A stretch of DNA of 64,000 nucleotides from CAYLKS01 sp964384205 [NCBI: uncultured bacterium]. Its GTDB lineage: Bacteria > JAGOEH01. Both the position numbers and the translations under genes were made by a program. Shown here piece by piece: positions 17,619 through 27,200 of the stretch. The notes beneath the pieces were generated by a model. The model did not search any database. It worked only from the letters and a program-made list of their open reading frames with translations, and was not told the DNA's origin. The stretch lies in contig CAYLKS010000006.1 in NCBI GenBank assembly GCA_964384205.1, positions 18,096-82,095 on the forward strand, in the 5' to 3' direction. Positions within the stretch are counted from its first letter, which is position 1. Each line of letters starts with the position of its first letter.

Positions 17619-18347
17619 TTATTCTAATCTACCAACACTATTTATCAATGTATCTAATGTCTCATCCTGAGCATGTATAGATTTCTGGTTACTCTCAAAC
17701 TCCCTAAAACTTTCAATCATATTAACCATTTCCTCTATTGTATTAACATTAGAATCTTCCAGGTATCCCTGTAAAACTCTTGCATTAGAATCCTTTTTTA
17801 CAGCCATAGGTACTTTTTCTTTCCAAAGATTATCTCCAATCTTTGCTAATTCATAAGGCTTTTCAAAATCTACTACTTTTATTTTATCAACATAACGTCC
17901 ATCAACAAAAACTCGTCCATCCTCACCAATTGCAATATCTTTCCCAATTAAAATAATAGGACCATTTTTGCCCATCACAGGCTGATTATTATTTGTAACT
18001 AACATACCATCTGAATTAATTTTAAAATTACCATTTCTCGTATAAGCAGTACCACTAAATGTCTGAATTTCAAAAAAACCATCACCATTAATAGCAAGAT
18101 CCAATGGATTATCCGTCAGTCTAAAACTACCTTCTGTAAAATCTGTAAATGTCTGATCTGCCATGCTTCTTTGATCCCATCTTGGCACTTTATCTTTCTC
18201 ATTAACTAAATCTTGAAGTTTTCTCGCAAAAATGCTATCTTTTTTAAACCCAACTGTATTTGCATTCGCTAAATTATTTGCAATTATATCTTGTTTATTA
18301 GAAAGATAATTCATTGCATAAGCATTATTATATAATCCTTTTATCAT
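17619..18347 (-). CDS. flgF: flagellar proximal rod protein FlgF (FlhO-type)
   Basis: 242 residues. Same rod-protein family as FlgG: NNLANANTVGFKKD, LDLAINGDGFFEI, and C-terminal DSNVNTIEEMVNMIESFREFE. It is first in the long operon, before flgG, which fits FlgF. AAAAAAAGGAG lies 5 nt before the ATG. A sigma-54 promoter begins about 20 nt upstream of the start codon. Confidence 0.92.
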   Translation of the reverse strand: MIKGLYNNAYAMNYLSNKQDIIANNLANANTVGFKKDSIFARKLQDLVNEKDKVPRWDQRSMADQTFTDFTEGSFRLTDNPLDLAINGDGFFEIQTFSGTAYTRNGNFKINSDGMLVTNNNQPVMGKNGPIILIGKDIAIGEDGRVFVDGRYVDKIKVVDFEKPYELAKIGDNLWKEKVPMAVKKDSNARVLQGYLEDSNVNTIEEMVNMIESFREFESNQKSIHAQDETLDTLINSVGRLE

Positions 18348-18375
18348 AAAGTTCTCCTTTTTTTACACCATAAGT

Positions 18376-18392
18376 ATGCAATTTATATGCCG
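18376..18392 (-). promoter_or_regulatory. sigma-54 promoter of the flgF operon
   Basis: Minus strand CGGCATATAAATTGCAT has the GG (-24)-N10-GC (-12) architecture of RpoN promoters (consensus TGGCAC-N5-TTGC). The expected start site leaves a leader of about 20 nt holding the ribosome-binding site. Confidence 0.75.
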
Positions 18393-18410
18393 TAAAATAT
18401 AAAGATAACT

Positions 18411-18425
18411 ATCGTACTGATTTTC
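18411..18425 (-). promoter_or_regulatory. candidate activator site upstream of the flgF sigma-54 promoter
   Basis: Plus-strand ATCGTACTGATTTTC. Nearly the same element, ATCGACTGATTTT, lies upstream of the other sigma-54 promoter (30077-30089). Sigma-54 promoters need an upstream-bound activator, so this is a candidate site. Confidence 0.35.
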
Positions 18426-18474
18426 AAGGGATTATATCTAAGCAAGCCTCTATTATTTATATGTAAAAATTTGC

Positions 18475-19242
18475 CTATTTATTTTCAAAAATAGAAAATT
18501 TTTCTTTTTTAAATTTAGCAAAAAATCTATTTAATTTTTTTCTTAAAAAATTAGAATAAGACATATCATCTTCTTTTATTACAGCACTTATCCTTGGATC
18601 ATTTATTTTTTCAAAAATTAATAAAAGTTTGAACCTTTGTGCCTGCGAGGAGATCTCCCAAATTTTTTTCAAATAAGTCAATCCTTCGAAATCAAAATAA
18701 TTTCTCATTAATCCTACTACAAATTTGCTTACTTCCTCATCTTTATCATTACAAGCACTCAAAAGATATAACAAATTTTTTGCATTCTTTCTCGGAAAAA
18801 GAGCTTTTGCAGCCGCCATTCTAACATATCTGTTATCTGATGAAGTTAACCTATCGATTAATTCTTTTGTTGATAAATTTCTGGAAACAATATCAATATT
18901 CATTTCATTATGAGAAAAATTCAACTTAAAATTTTTAAAAATACTATGCTTTTTATTTTTTTTAGATAATCTAAACATGCTATCATTACTACTATTATAC
19001 CTATTGACAGACGGTTTTTTTTCTACCTTTTCTTCTTTAACTATATATTCTGATCTAAGAGAAAGCTCTCTCAATTTATTATAAGCTTCTTGAATCTTTT
19101 TAAATCGCTCTACATAAATTCTATTATTAGCACAAACATCTGGATGATAAAGATGAACATACTGCCTATAAGCTTTTTTTACTAATTCAAAAGGAGCATT
19201 TTCCGGTAACTTCAGGACCTTATAATATTCAGAATAATTCAT
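18475..19242 (-). CDS. J-domain protein with C-terminal HEAT-like repeats
   Basis: 255 residues. Residues 1-65 are a J-domain (NYSEYYKVLKLPENAPFEL, HPD motif within LYHPDVC, about 34-36). No Gly/Phe, zinc-finger or substrate domains of DnaJ follow. A basic linker leads to helical repeats (NRYVRMAAAKALFPR, EEVSKFVVGLMRNYFD, QRFKLLLIFEKINDPR) of HEAT type. It should activate the Hsp70 encoded directly upstream (6-bp gap) on particular clients held by the repeats. The position after motAB and dnaK suggests a link to motility, but the client is unknown. Confidence 0.75.
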   Translation of the reverse strand: MNYSEYYKVLKLPENAPFELVKKAYRQYVHLYHPDVCANNRIYVERFKKIQEAYNKLRELSLRSEYIVKEEKVEKKPSVNRYNSSNDSMFRLSKKNKKHSIFKNFKLNFSHNEMNIDIVSRNLSTKELIDRLTSSDNRYVRMAAAKALFPRKNAKNLLYLLSACNDKDEEVSKFVVGLMRNYFDFEGLTYLKKIWEISSQAQRFKLLLIFEKINDPRISAVIKEDDMSYSNFLRKKLNRFFAKFKKEKFSIFENK

Positions 19243-19248
19243 ATAGTT

Positions 19249-21090
19249 CTACTCCATTTCCAAAATTTCCAAATCATCTTTATCTATATTATCGTCATCT
19301 TTTTCTTCTTTCTTTACTTTATCATTCTCATTATCCAAATCTGAATATTTTTCTTTTTCAAATCTAACTTTACTTAATAATGTCTCAACTGTATCAACCA
19401 TATCTTTTACTTCAGAAGAAACTAAACTATCTTTACTTTTTATTGATTCTAACTCTTCAATGGCGTCTTTTAAATCAAGTAATAAATCCCCCTCCAATTC
19501 AATTTTATTTTCCTTAAAAAAGAATAATAAATCATTACCTTCAATAATCAAAGCATCAGCTTTATTTAAAAGATGCATTTTAGCTAAGTATTCCTTATCA
19601 TATTCCTCATACATTTTAGCATTTTCTATTTTTTCCTTAATTTCATCCTCAGATAATCCAGTAGAATCTTTTAAAACTATTTCTTGTTTTGCTCCAGTAT
19701 CAACATCTTTTGCAGAAACCTGTAAAATACCATCAACATCAACCTCAAAAGTAACTTCGATGCGAGGCTCTCCTTTTTTAGCTTCCCTAATTCCGGTAAG
19801 CTGAAAATTTCCTAAAAATTTATTAGCAGAAGCTATTTTTCTCTCTCCCTGATAAATCTTCACATCAACAATTTTTTGATTATCTGCAATAGTAGTAAAT
19901 AATTTAGTTTTTGAAACAGGAATTGGGGTATTCCTCTCAATTATAGGAACAAAAGTATCGCCCTCTACTTCAATTCCCAATGTCAATGGAATAACATCAA
20001 CCAATACAATGCCCTTCGCACTACCTTTTATAATAGCTGCCTGGATTGCAGCGCCTAATGCAACACATTCATCGGGATTTATTTCTCTATGTAATTCCTC
20101 TTTGCCTGTAATTTCTTTTATTTTCTCCTGAATATATGGAATTCTTGTAGAACCTCCTACCAGTAATACTTTATCTATTTTATCCTTTGTAAGTTTAGCA
20201 TCTTTTAGTGCAATCTCTGCAGGTTCTTTTATTTGTTCTACAATATCTTTAATCAAATTCTCAAACAGACTTCTAGTTATTTTCATTTCTAAATGCTTTG
20301 GTCCGCTTTTAGTTGCAGTAATAAAAGGGATGTTCAAATTTGTTGCAGGAGCATCAGATAATTCTATTTTAACTTTTTCAACCTCTTCCGATAACCTTTG
20401 TAATGCCATTCTATCTTTTGATAAATCTATTCCTTCAGACTTTTTATATTCCTTTATAACATAATCCAATAATTGTTTATCAAAATCATCTCCTCCTAAA
20501 TGATTATTTCCAGAAGTAGCTAATACCTGAAATACTCCATTACCAATTTCTAAAATAGAAACATCATAAGTCCCACCGCCAATATCAAATACCATAACAA
20601 TTTGTTCTTTATCTTTATCAAGTCCATAAGCAAGAGATGCGGCTGTTGGTTCATTAATAATTCTTAATACATTAATTCCTGCTATCTTCCCTGCATTTAT
20701 TGTCGCTTGTCTTTGAGAATCATTAAAATAAGCAGGGACAGTAATTACTGCATCTTTAACCTCATATCCTAAATAATCCTCTGCATCTTTTTTTAATTTT
20801 CTTAAAATAAATGCTGATATTTCTTCTGGGGAATAAGATTTGTCATCTATTTCAATACTATACCTTGTGCCCATTTTACGTTTAATAGAACTTATTGTTC
20901 TATCACTATTTATAATTGCCTGGTTTTTAGCAGATTGACCCACTAATATTTCTCCTTCCTTTGTAAATGAGACAACGGAAGGAGTGAGTCTACCTCCTCT
21001 ACTATTAGGTATTATGATTGGTGAATCCCCCTCATATACAGCAATAACAGAGTTTGTAGTACCCAAGTCTATTCCAATTGCTTTTGACAT
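19249..21090 (-). CDS. dnaK: Hsp70 chaperone DnaK
   Basis: 613 residues from the ATG at 21088-21090 (GGAGGT upstream; the frame-internal ATG at 21102 contains that site). [29 protein letters not shown] and [14 protein letters not shown] are the ATPase signatures; [13 protein letters not shown] and the substrate domain follow; the C-terminus is a long acidic tail ending in LEILEME. ATP-dependent folding chaperone. Unusual context: it stands between motB and a truncated-type J protein, with no grpE or full dnaJ, which suggests a specialised second Hsp70 rather than the main heat-shock copy. Confidence 0.95.
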   Translation of the reverse strand: MSKAIGIDLGTTNSVIAVYEGDSPIIIPNSRGGRLTPSVVSFTKEGEILVGQSAKNQAIINSDRTISSIKRKMGTRYSIEIDDKSYSPEEISAFILRKLKKDAEDYLGYEVKDAVITVPAYFNDSQRQATINAGKIAGINVLRIINEPTAASLAYGLDKDKEQIVMVFDIGGGTYDVSILEIGNGVFQVLATSGNNHLGGDDFDKQLLDYVIKEYKKSEGIDLSKDRMALQRLSEEVEKVKIELSDAPATNLNIPFITATKSGPKHLEMKITRSLFENLIKDIVEQIKEPAEIALKDAKLTKDKIDKVLLVGGSTRIPYIQEKIKEITGKEELHREINPDECVALGAAIQAAIIKGSAKGIVLVDVIPLTLGIEVEGDTFVPIIERNTPIPVSKTKLFTTIADNQKIVDVKIYQGERKIASANKFLGNFQLTGIREAKKGEPRIEVTFEVDVDGILQVSAKDVDTGAKQEIVLKDSTGLSEDEIKEKIENAKMYEEYDKEYLAKMHLLNKADALIIEGNDLLFFFKENKIELEGDLLLDLKDAIEELESIKSKDSLVSSEVKDMVDTVETLLSKVRFEKEKYSDLDNENDKVKKEEKDDDNIDKDDLEILEME

Positions 21091-21102
21091 TATTACCTCC
21101 AT

Positions 21103-21936
21103 TTATTTCATAAAAATAAATTCTACTCTTCTATTTTTTGCTCTATTTTCTGCTGATGTATTAGGAACAAGTGGTTGAGTATCTGCAAGACCTACTATTC
21201 TTAATTTCTTTTTATCTACTTTAGCATATTTAATAATAAACCGAGCCACACTTGCAGCCCGTGCAGCAGATAATTCCCAGTTCGATGCAAATTTTCTATT
21301 GTGAATAGGTATATCATCTGTATGGCCTTCTATTAATACTGTTCCTTTATGTTTTTTAATAATTTTCCCTATTTTATATAATATCTTCATTGAACTTCTT
21401 TGTACTGTGGCATCCCCGGATTTAAAAAGACTTTTATCTTTTATTCTTACTGCTACGCCCCTTTTATCAACAACAACTTTCACCATATCAGACATTTTTT
21501 CCGACTGAATAACAGAATTAAGCTGGGCAATCAATTTACTCATTTCATTCTGTTTTTTCGTTTCTGTTATTTTACCAGTCACAATAATAGAATCACCTTT
21601 CTTCCCAACTTTAACAAATTTTTGCAATTGGCTATCTTGAACCATCTTAGCTAATTCTTCAGTTATTTTCTGAATAGCTTCAGATTCAGTTTTTATATCT
21701 TTTTCTGTAATTTTTTCTGCTTTCTCATATTGAGCAGTTTCTTTTATACTTGCGCCAAAAGCACCTGTTAAAGATTCCACTACCTGTCTATATTTGACTA
21801 CATCCATTGTAGACATACTCAAAAGCATAATAAAAAAAGTAAGCAATAAAGACATCATATCTCCAAATGTCACCATCCATTCAGGGGCTCCACCCTCTTC
21901 ACATTGACATTCTTCCATTAATTCATCATCAGCCAT
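21103..21936 (-). CDS. motB: flagellar motor stator protein MotB
   Basis: 277 residues. Cytoplasmic N-terminus with CQCEEGGAPEWMVTFGDMM, where the Asp of FGDMM is the ion-binding residue; one transmembrane segment; C-terminal OmpA-like peptidoglycan-binding domain (EGHTDDIPI, NWELSAARAASVARF, AENRAKNRRVEF). Pairs with MotA in the stator. Two cysteines near the N-terminus (CQC) are a small oddity seen in some PomB/MotB proteins. Confidence 0.95.
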   Translation of the reverse strand: MADDELMEECQCEEGGAPEWMVTFGDMMSLLLTFFIMLLSMSTMDVVKYRQVVESLTGAFGASIKETAQYEKAEKITEKDIKTESEAIQKITEELAKMVQDSQLQKFVKVGKKGDSIIVTGKITETKKQNEMSKLIAQLNSVIQSEKMSDMVKVVVDKRGVAVRIKDKSLFKSGDATVQRSSMKILYKIGKIIKKHKGTVLIEGHTDDIPIHNRKFASNWELSAARAASVARFIIKYAKVDKKKLRIVGLADTQPLVPNTSAENRAKNRRVEFIFMK

Positions 21937-21938
21937 AA

Positions 21939-22697
21939 CTACTTACTTTTCCCTCCTCTCATTTGAGGTGATAAAAAGGATAATAATTTTTCTTCTATTA
22001 CTCTTGGATTATCTCCTGCCTGGATGGATAATAATCCTTCTACAATTAATTTCATAATAAGCTGCTCTTTTTGAGATCTATTTTCTAATTTATCTGCTAA
22101 TGGAATAAAAATCAAATTAGCTATAAAAGCACCATATAAAGTTGTCAATAATGCCACTGCCATAGAAGGTCCTATACTAGAAGGGTCAGACATATTTTGA
22201 AGCATCTGTACAAGACCTATTAAAGTACCAATCATACCAAATGCTGGTGCCGATGATGCCATACCTTTAAATATCTTTTGACCTTCAGAATGCCTTTCTT
22301 TCATAAAAGCAATTTCTGTATTTAAAATATTTTTTACTGTTTCAGGAGCAATACCATCCACAACAAGTTGAATACCTTTTTGCATTAATGGATCAGGAAC
22401 TTTAACGCTACCTAATGCCAATATACTATCCTTACGAGCTTTATTAGCCATATCAACAATCTGTTTAATAACTTTTAATGGATCTTGTGTCTTTTCAAAA
22501 AATGCATTCATTAAAACACTAACTGCTCCAAAAACAGTCTTCATATTAAATCTAATAAAAGTAGCTGCTATTGTTCCTCCAACAACAATCAAAATAGAAG
22601 GCACATCTATAAATGCTCCAAAATTACCACCCATAAAAATAGCCGCAAAAACTAAACCAATTCCCGATACTAAACCTATTATGGTTGCAATATCCAT
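21939..22697 (-). CDS. motA: flagellar motor stator protein MotA
   Basis: 252 residues, MotA/PomA family with four transmembrane segments. MDIATIIGLVSGIGLV, DVPSILIVVGGTIAATF, and SSAPAFGMIGTLIGLVQML with MAVALLTTLYGAFIANL are conserved. Forms the ion channel with MotB. The GMIGTLIGLV segment resembles the PomA group, but the coupling ion cannot be decided from sequence alone here. 5-bp gap from the FapA-like gene. Confidence 0.95.
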   Translation of the reverse strand: MDIATIIGLVSGIGLVFAAIFMGGNFGAFIDVPSILIVVGGTIAATFIRFNMKTVFGAVSVLMNAFFEKTQDPLKVIKQIVDMANKARKDSILALGSVKVPDPLMQKGIQLVVDGIAPETVKNILNTEIAFMKERHSEGQKIFKGMASSAPAFGMIGTLIGLVQMLQNMSDPSSIGPSMAVALLTTLYGAFIANLIFIPLADKLENRSQKEQLIMKLIVEGLLSIQAGDNPRVIEEKLLSFLSPQMRGGKSK

Positions 22698-22701
22698 AAA
22701 A

Positions 22702-24135
22702 TTACTCCATTTTTTCTATTTTTATAGTATCTTTTTCTAATTTAATTATACATTTATGCATTTTATCCTGAATATCTAAATACTTTCCTTTAATTGAAAT
22801 TTTTACACCATGGTAAATTTCATTACGAACTTTTATATATTTTACCTCTGTATTCTTCAATTCTTTTTCAAATTTAGCTTCAAGTTGCTTCAAATTCTTT
22901 TGTTCATTTCTAATTTTATTATACAAAACTGGAACTGATTTTTCAAGTTCTTTTTTTCTTTCTTTTAATTTATCCACCTTTATTATAAAATTATCATCAA
23001 TATTTTCCTCGGGAGGAGTATTAAAAAATCTAATCAAAAAATCCAATTGGCTTGATAAATTAAAATATTTAGATTCATAAAATTCTATCAAATTCTTAAG
23101 ATTTTCTATCTTTTTTTTCAAAAATGGATCCACTCCAAGTTCAATATATGTTAAAGTATTAAATTTATTGCCAATATTATCACATTCTATACTATTCTTT
23201 ACTACTACTTTACCACCTACGATCATATTAATAATCTCAGGATCTTTTTCTATTATAATCTTATCCCCACAAATAACATGGGAATGATTTATATATTTTT
23301 TAACTTTTATCTCACCCTTACATTCCAATTCACAGTTTTCAATATAATCTGCCTTACAAATACCATTTACTTTAACTTTTTTCCCTACAGCCCCTATTAT
23401 ACCTTTCTTCACTATAAAATCTTTACCACAAATAACATTTGCTTTATCACAATTTCCCTCTAAAAAAATACTGCCTGTACTCTGAACAGAAAATCCTTCC
23501 TTTATATCACCATAAATATATAAATCGCCTAAATACACAATATTTCCCGTACTATAATCAACATTCCCTTTAATATAATATTTATCAGATACACAAATTT
23601 TACCATCACATTTATAAACATGACCATTTATTGCTGCAACCAATAAATTATCATCATAATCAGCAATTTTAGTATTTTCTCCTGCTGGAAATTCTTTTTT
23701 AAATACTTTAGGATAAATAATATTTCCAAATATATCCTTACCCTGCTCACCTTCTTTAGTTAACATCCTCTGAATAAGCACCTGTTCCATAACAACATTT
23801 TCAATAAGATTTAAATCTTTAAAATCTACTTTGCCTTCTCTATCCCTTTCAATAACACTTCGATTTTTATCATCACATACAAAATATTCAAATTTATCCC
23901 ATACTTCATCTTTTGCCTCTTTACCATGAGCCACTAAATATTTTTTATTAATTTTTTTCTCTTCCAGCATACTTTTAATATTTACATCTAAAATACCATA
24001 TACTATTTTAGCTTTCATTAATAAGATTAATATATCATTTAAAGAAAAATTGTTATTAGAAAATTCTATATATGCTGTCATATTGTCATCCGATATAAAA
24101 AGATCTATATCTTTATATGTCATCTTTTTTTTCAT
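22702..24135 (-). CDS. FapA (DUF342) polar flagellar assembly-like protein
   Basis: 477 residues from the ATG at 24133-24135; ATG 24121-24123 (MTYKDID) is the alternative. The frame continues to 24228, but that part lies upstream of the promoter and overlaps the terminator of the next gene. N-terminal region about 1-130, then a right-handed beta-helix-like DUF342 core (GNIVYLGDLYIYGDIKEGF, GSIFLEGNCDKANVICGKDFIV, repeated G-x-I-x-V units), then a coiled coil about 345-440. DUF342 proteins are linked to flagellar placement or assembly. First gene of the fapA-motA-motB-dnaK-J unit. Confidence 0.8.
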   Translation of the reverse strand: MKKKMTYKDIDLFISDDNMTAYIEFSNNNFSLNDILILLMKAKIVYGILDVNIKSMLEEKKINKKYLVAHGKEAKDEVWDKFEYFVCDDKNRSVIERDREGKVDFKDLNLIENVVMEQVLIQRMLTKEGEQGKDIFGNIIYPKVFKKEFPAGENTKIADYDDNLLVAAINGHVYKCDGKICVSDKYYIKGNVDYSTGNIVYLGDLYIYGDIKEGFSVQSTGSIFLEGNCDKANVICGKDFIVKKGIIGAVGKKVKVNGICKADYIENCELECKGEIKVKKYINHSHVICGDKIIIEKDPEIINMIVGGKVVVKNSIECDNIGNKFNTLTYIELGVDPFLKKKIENLKNLIEFYESKYFNLSSQLDFLIRFFNTPPEENIDDNFIIKVDKLKERKKELEKSVPVLYNKIRNEQKNLKQLEAKFEKELKNTEVKYIKVRNEIYHGVKISIKGKYLDIQDKMHKCIIKLEKDTIKIEKME

Positions 24136-24149
24136 ATTAATGATATTAA

Positions 24150-24177
24150 AATATAAAAAACAAATGATAAAAATCAA
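24150..24177 (-). promoter_or_regulatory. sigma-70 promoter of the fapA-motA-motB-dnaK unit
   Basis: Minus strand TTGATT (24172-24177), 16 nt, TATATT (24150-24155). The transcript would start about 7 nt later, giving a leader of roughly 10 nt before ATG 24135. The stator genes thus seem to be under sigma-70 and not sigma-28. Confidence 0.6.
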
Positions 24178-24180
24178 GTA

Positions 24181-24218
24181 AAAAAATAAAAGCCTCTGCT
24201 TTTTGAGCAGAGGCTTTT
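24181..24218 (-). terminator. intrinsic terminator of the large surface-protein gene
   Basis: Perfect 12-bp stem (24188-24199 with 24207-24218, AAAAGCCTCTGC arms), 7-nt loop, then a T-rich run on the minus strand. Confidence 0.92.
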
Positions 24219-24246
24219 TATGAAACAAAAGGGGATACTATTTTCC

Positions 24247-27200
24247 CTATTTCAACATTACCATTTTCTTTGTCTGAGTGAATTTATCAGTTCTAATCTG
24301 GTAGAAATAAACTCCAGCTGCTACTTTTTGTCCACTATTATTTCTACCGTCCCAGATTACTTTATAATTACCAGCTTCTTTGTAGTCATTAACCAGTGTT
24401 TTTACTAACTGACCTGTAATGTTGTAAATCTTTAATGTTACTTTTGAAGCTTCCGGTAATGAGTAAGCAATTTCTGTTGTAGGATTGAATGGGTTTGGAT
24501 AATTCTGTTTCAAATTAAATGATTTTGGAACACCAAGTTTAGCCAATGTATTAGCACCAAGTTTTGTTACTTTTTCACTAACAAGAATATTATTATCATC
24601 AAAAATCTGATATGAATATACAATATCACTGCTGATAGTCTTTTTAGCTCTTAAAGTCACTCTAATAACAGAACCTGTTCCTGAAACTCCCTTATTTACA
24701 TGAGAGAATACAGCTGCAGCAAGATCTAATTTACCCTTAGCAGCATCTTTGAACAATGTTGTATTAGCGCCATCTTTTTCGAGCATACCTAACATTTGTA
24801 CATTAACAACTTCTATTTCTTCAGGATCAAATTCAAGAATACTTCTTATAAGTCTTAAATCTTTAACATTATTTGCATAAATATCAAATACTGCTTCATT
24901 TCCAGCAGTTAAGGAACCACCTAAATATTTAAACTGCAATGGTAATTGAGCTTCAACTTTATCATAATCAACTGGTGTTGATGCTTTAGCAACTTTAGCT
25001 AATGAAGCTGCTCCAAAGGAACGATACCAAGAATACATTTCAGAGAACGCAGTTACATCATCTGCTTCCCATTTACAATCTGGTCTTGCAAATAAATATG
25101 GAGCTCTTACACCTGATTTCCATGATAATGCAGGAGCAAGGTCTGATAATGGATCTTGATATCCTGTGTTATCTGTAACAGTTCCATTCCATGCAAATAC
25201 AAATGCCATAACATCATCATTATCAATTCTACCATCTGGTGCTGGTACCATATTCGGTGCTTTATGATTCAGATAAACATTAGTATAATAATCAGGGCCT
25301 GCAATATCACCTAATAATGTCTTATAAAGAGATGCATTACCCCATGCTTTTACTTCTAATGTATCATTACCTGCTTTAATCATGATACTGTTTGCTTCAT
25401 CAATTGTAATACCAATGCCTGTACCTGGATCAGATACAACAACTCTTTGATCTGCTGTTGCTGTAGGATCATCAGTATTAATACCTGTGGTATCTACATA
25501 ATACATAATTCTTGCAAGAACACCTGACTTATTGATACCTTCATCAGAGCCAGGGAATTTTAGTCCACCAGCAATTGAGAATTTACCAGTAGCATTAATT
25601 TGATCTACATCAGGAGAATAATAGAATTCTGTTAAATCTCCACCATAAGCTGATAATAATTCACCCTCTACAATCTTAGAAATCTTGATTACTGAAGTAT
25701 CAAATGTTGCAGTTACTTTAAAGAATGTTAATTTGTTAGGATTCTGAGCATATAAAATTATGCTTCTTTGATCTTCACCAGCCCATCCATTACCTTCACC
25801 TTCATAAACTACAATAATAGAATCACCAGGAGTTCCTTGACAATTATAGTCAGATAAGAATTTAATTGTAGGTACAGTATTATTTACTACAATCTGACAA
25901 TCACTATAGTCATCATCTTTTTGATTATATTTATCTGTTATAATTGCAAGAACATAACCGGTATCAGGCAATGTTATACCTGATGTATTTTCTGGAGTCC
26001 AATCATAACTTCCTTTACCACTTGATGAAACTGTTATGCCAGAAGCAATTAAAATTGAACTATCTATAGTAGCAGAATCATTAGGCGCATAATATAAATC
26101 TACTGTGCAAGTTGATAACTCATCATCTGTAGCTGTAAATTGGATTGTATAGGTAGATTGCTTATTCAAATAAATATAACCATTTGCATCACATTCTGAT
26201 GTTAATGGTGTAACACTTGTGATAGTAGGCGCGGTATTTGTAATACCTTCAATCTTTGTTACTCTACCACTACTATTATCACCCCAATCAGCAACATACA
26301 AATCAAGCTTATTACCATAATAACCAACACCACCTGCTCCTGTTCCTGTTGCAGATGCACCATGCCAATTATTAAATCTTTCACCTGATACTACCCATAC
26401 ATCAGTAGGTCTATAAAATTTACCCAAATCTGTACCAGTACCACCAAGTTCAGTAAATTTTGTTGGAGCTGTTGCCAAAGCTGGATTTAATGCTTGATCA
26501 TCTCTATAAACCAATACTTTATCATGTGAATAATCTGCAATATAAACATATACGTCTGAAGAATCAGCAACCGTAGAACCTTTATGGTATCTACCTACAG
26601 CAATAGATACTGGATCTGAGCCTTCTGCAAATTTTGAAACATATTGAAATTTATGTGCCCAGTCACTATTTTCATCCCATACAAATTTCTTTACGCACTG
26701 ATGCCCTCTATCACCGATATAAACATCAACTTTACCTGTAATTTCATTATATCTTGCAGCAACTCCTGTAGGTTGTGATAATTGTCCACTTGCACCTGAA
26801 GTACTGTCTGCATAAGTATTATCATATACAAACATATCTGGTGATGGATAATATGCTATTCTCACATTCCAGGTATCTCCAGCTGGTGGAATTCTACCGT
26901 GAATTCCATTACCAAACATAATCTTTCCGCCACCTTTTTCAGTAAAAGCATCACCAGGAGCAAAAGGACCATCAGGATCTGCAAATCTGTCTAATTCATA
27001 CGCACCAGTATCACCAACTACTGTTAAATTTTCTACTCTACTCCAGATTTCTGATGTTTCATAAGTACCATCACCATCTTCATCTACCCATACTGTAGGC
27101 CATTCCATTACAGAAAAGGATTCTTCATGTCTATTAAAGAAAAATACCTGATTTATGCTATCGCCATATAATGTATATGTTACAGTATCTGGGAAGAAAC

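Noticed and set aside
24136-24228. Longer start for the FapA-like gene (508 residues)
   Set aside because: The extra codons lie upstream of or inside the promoter and overlap the terminator of the neighbouring gene.
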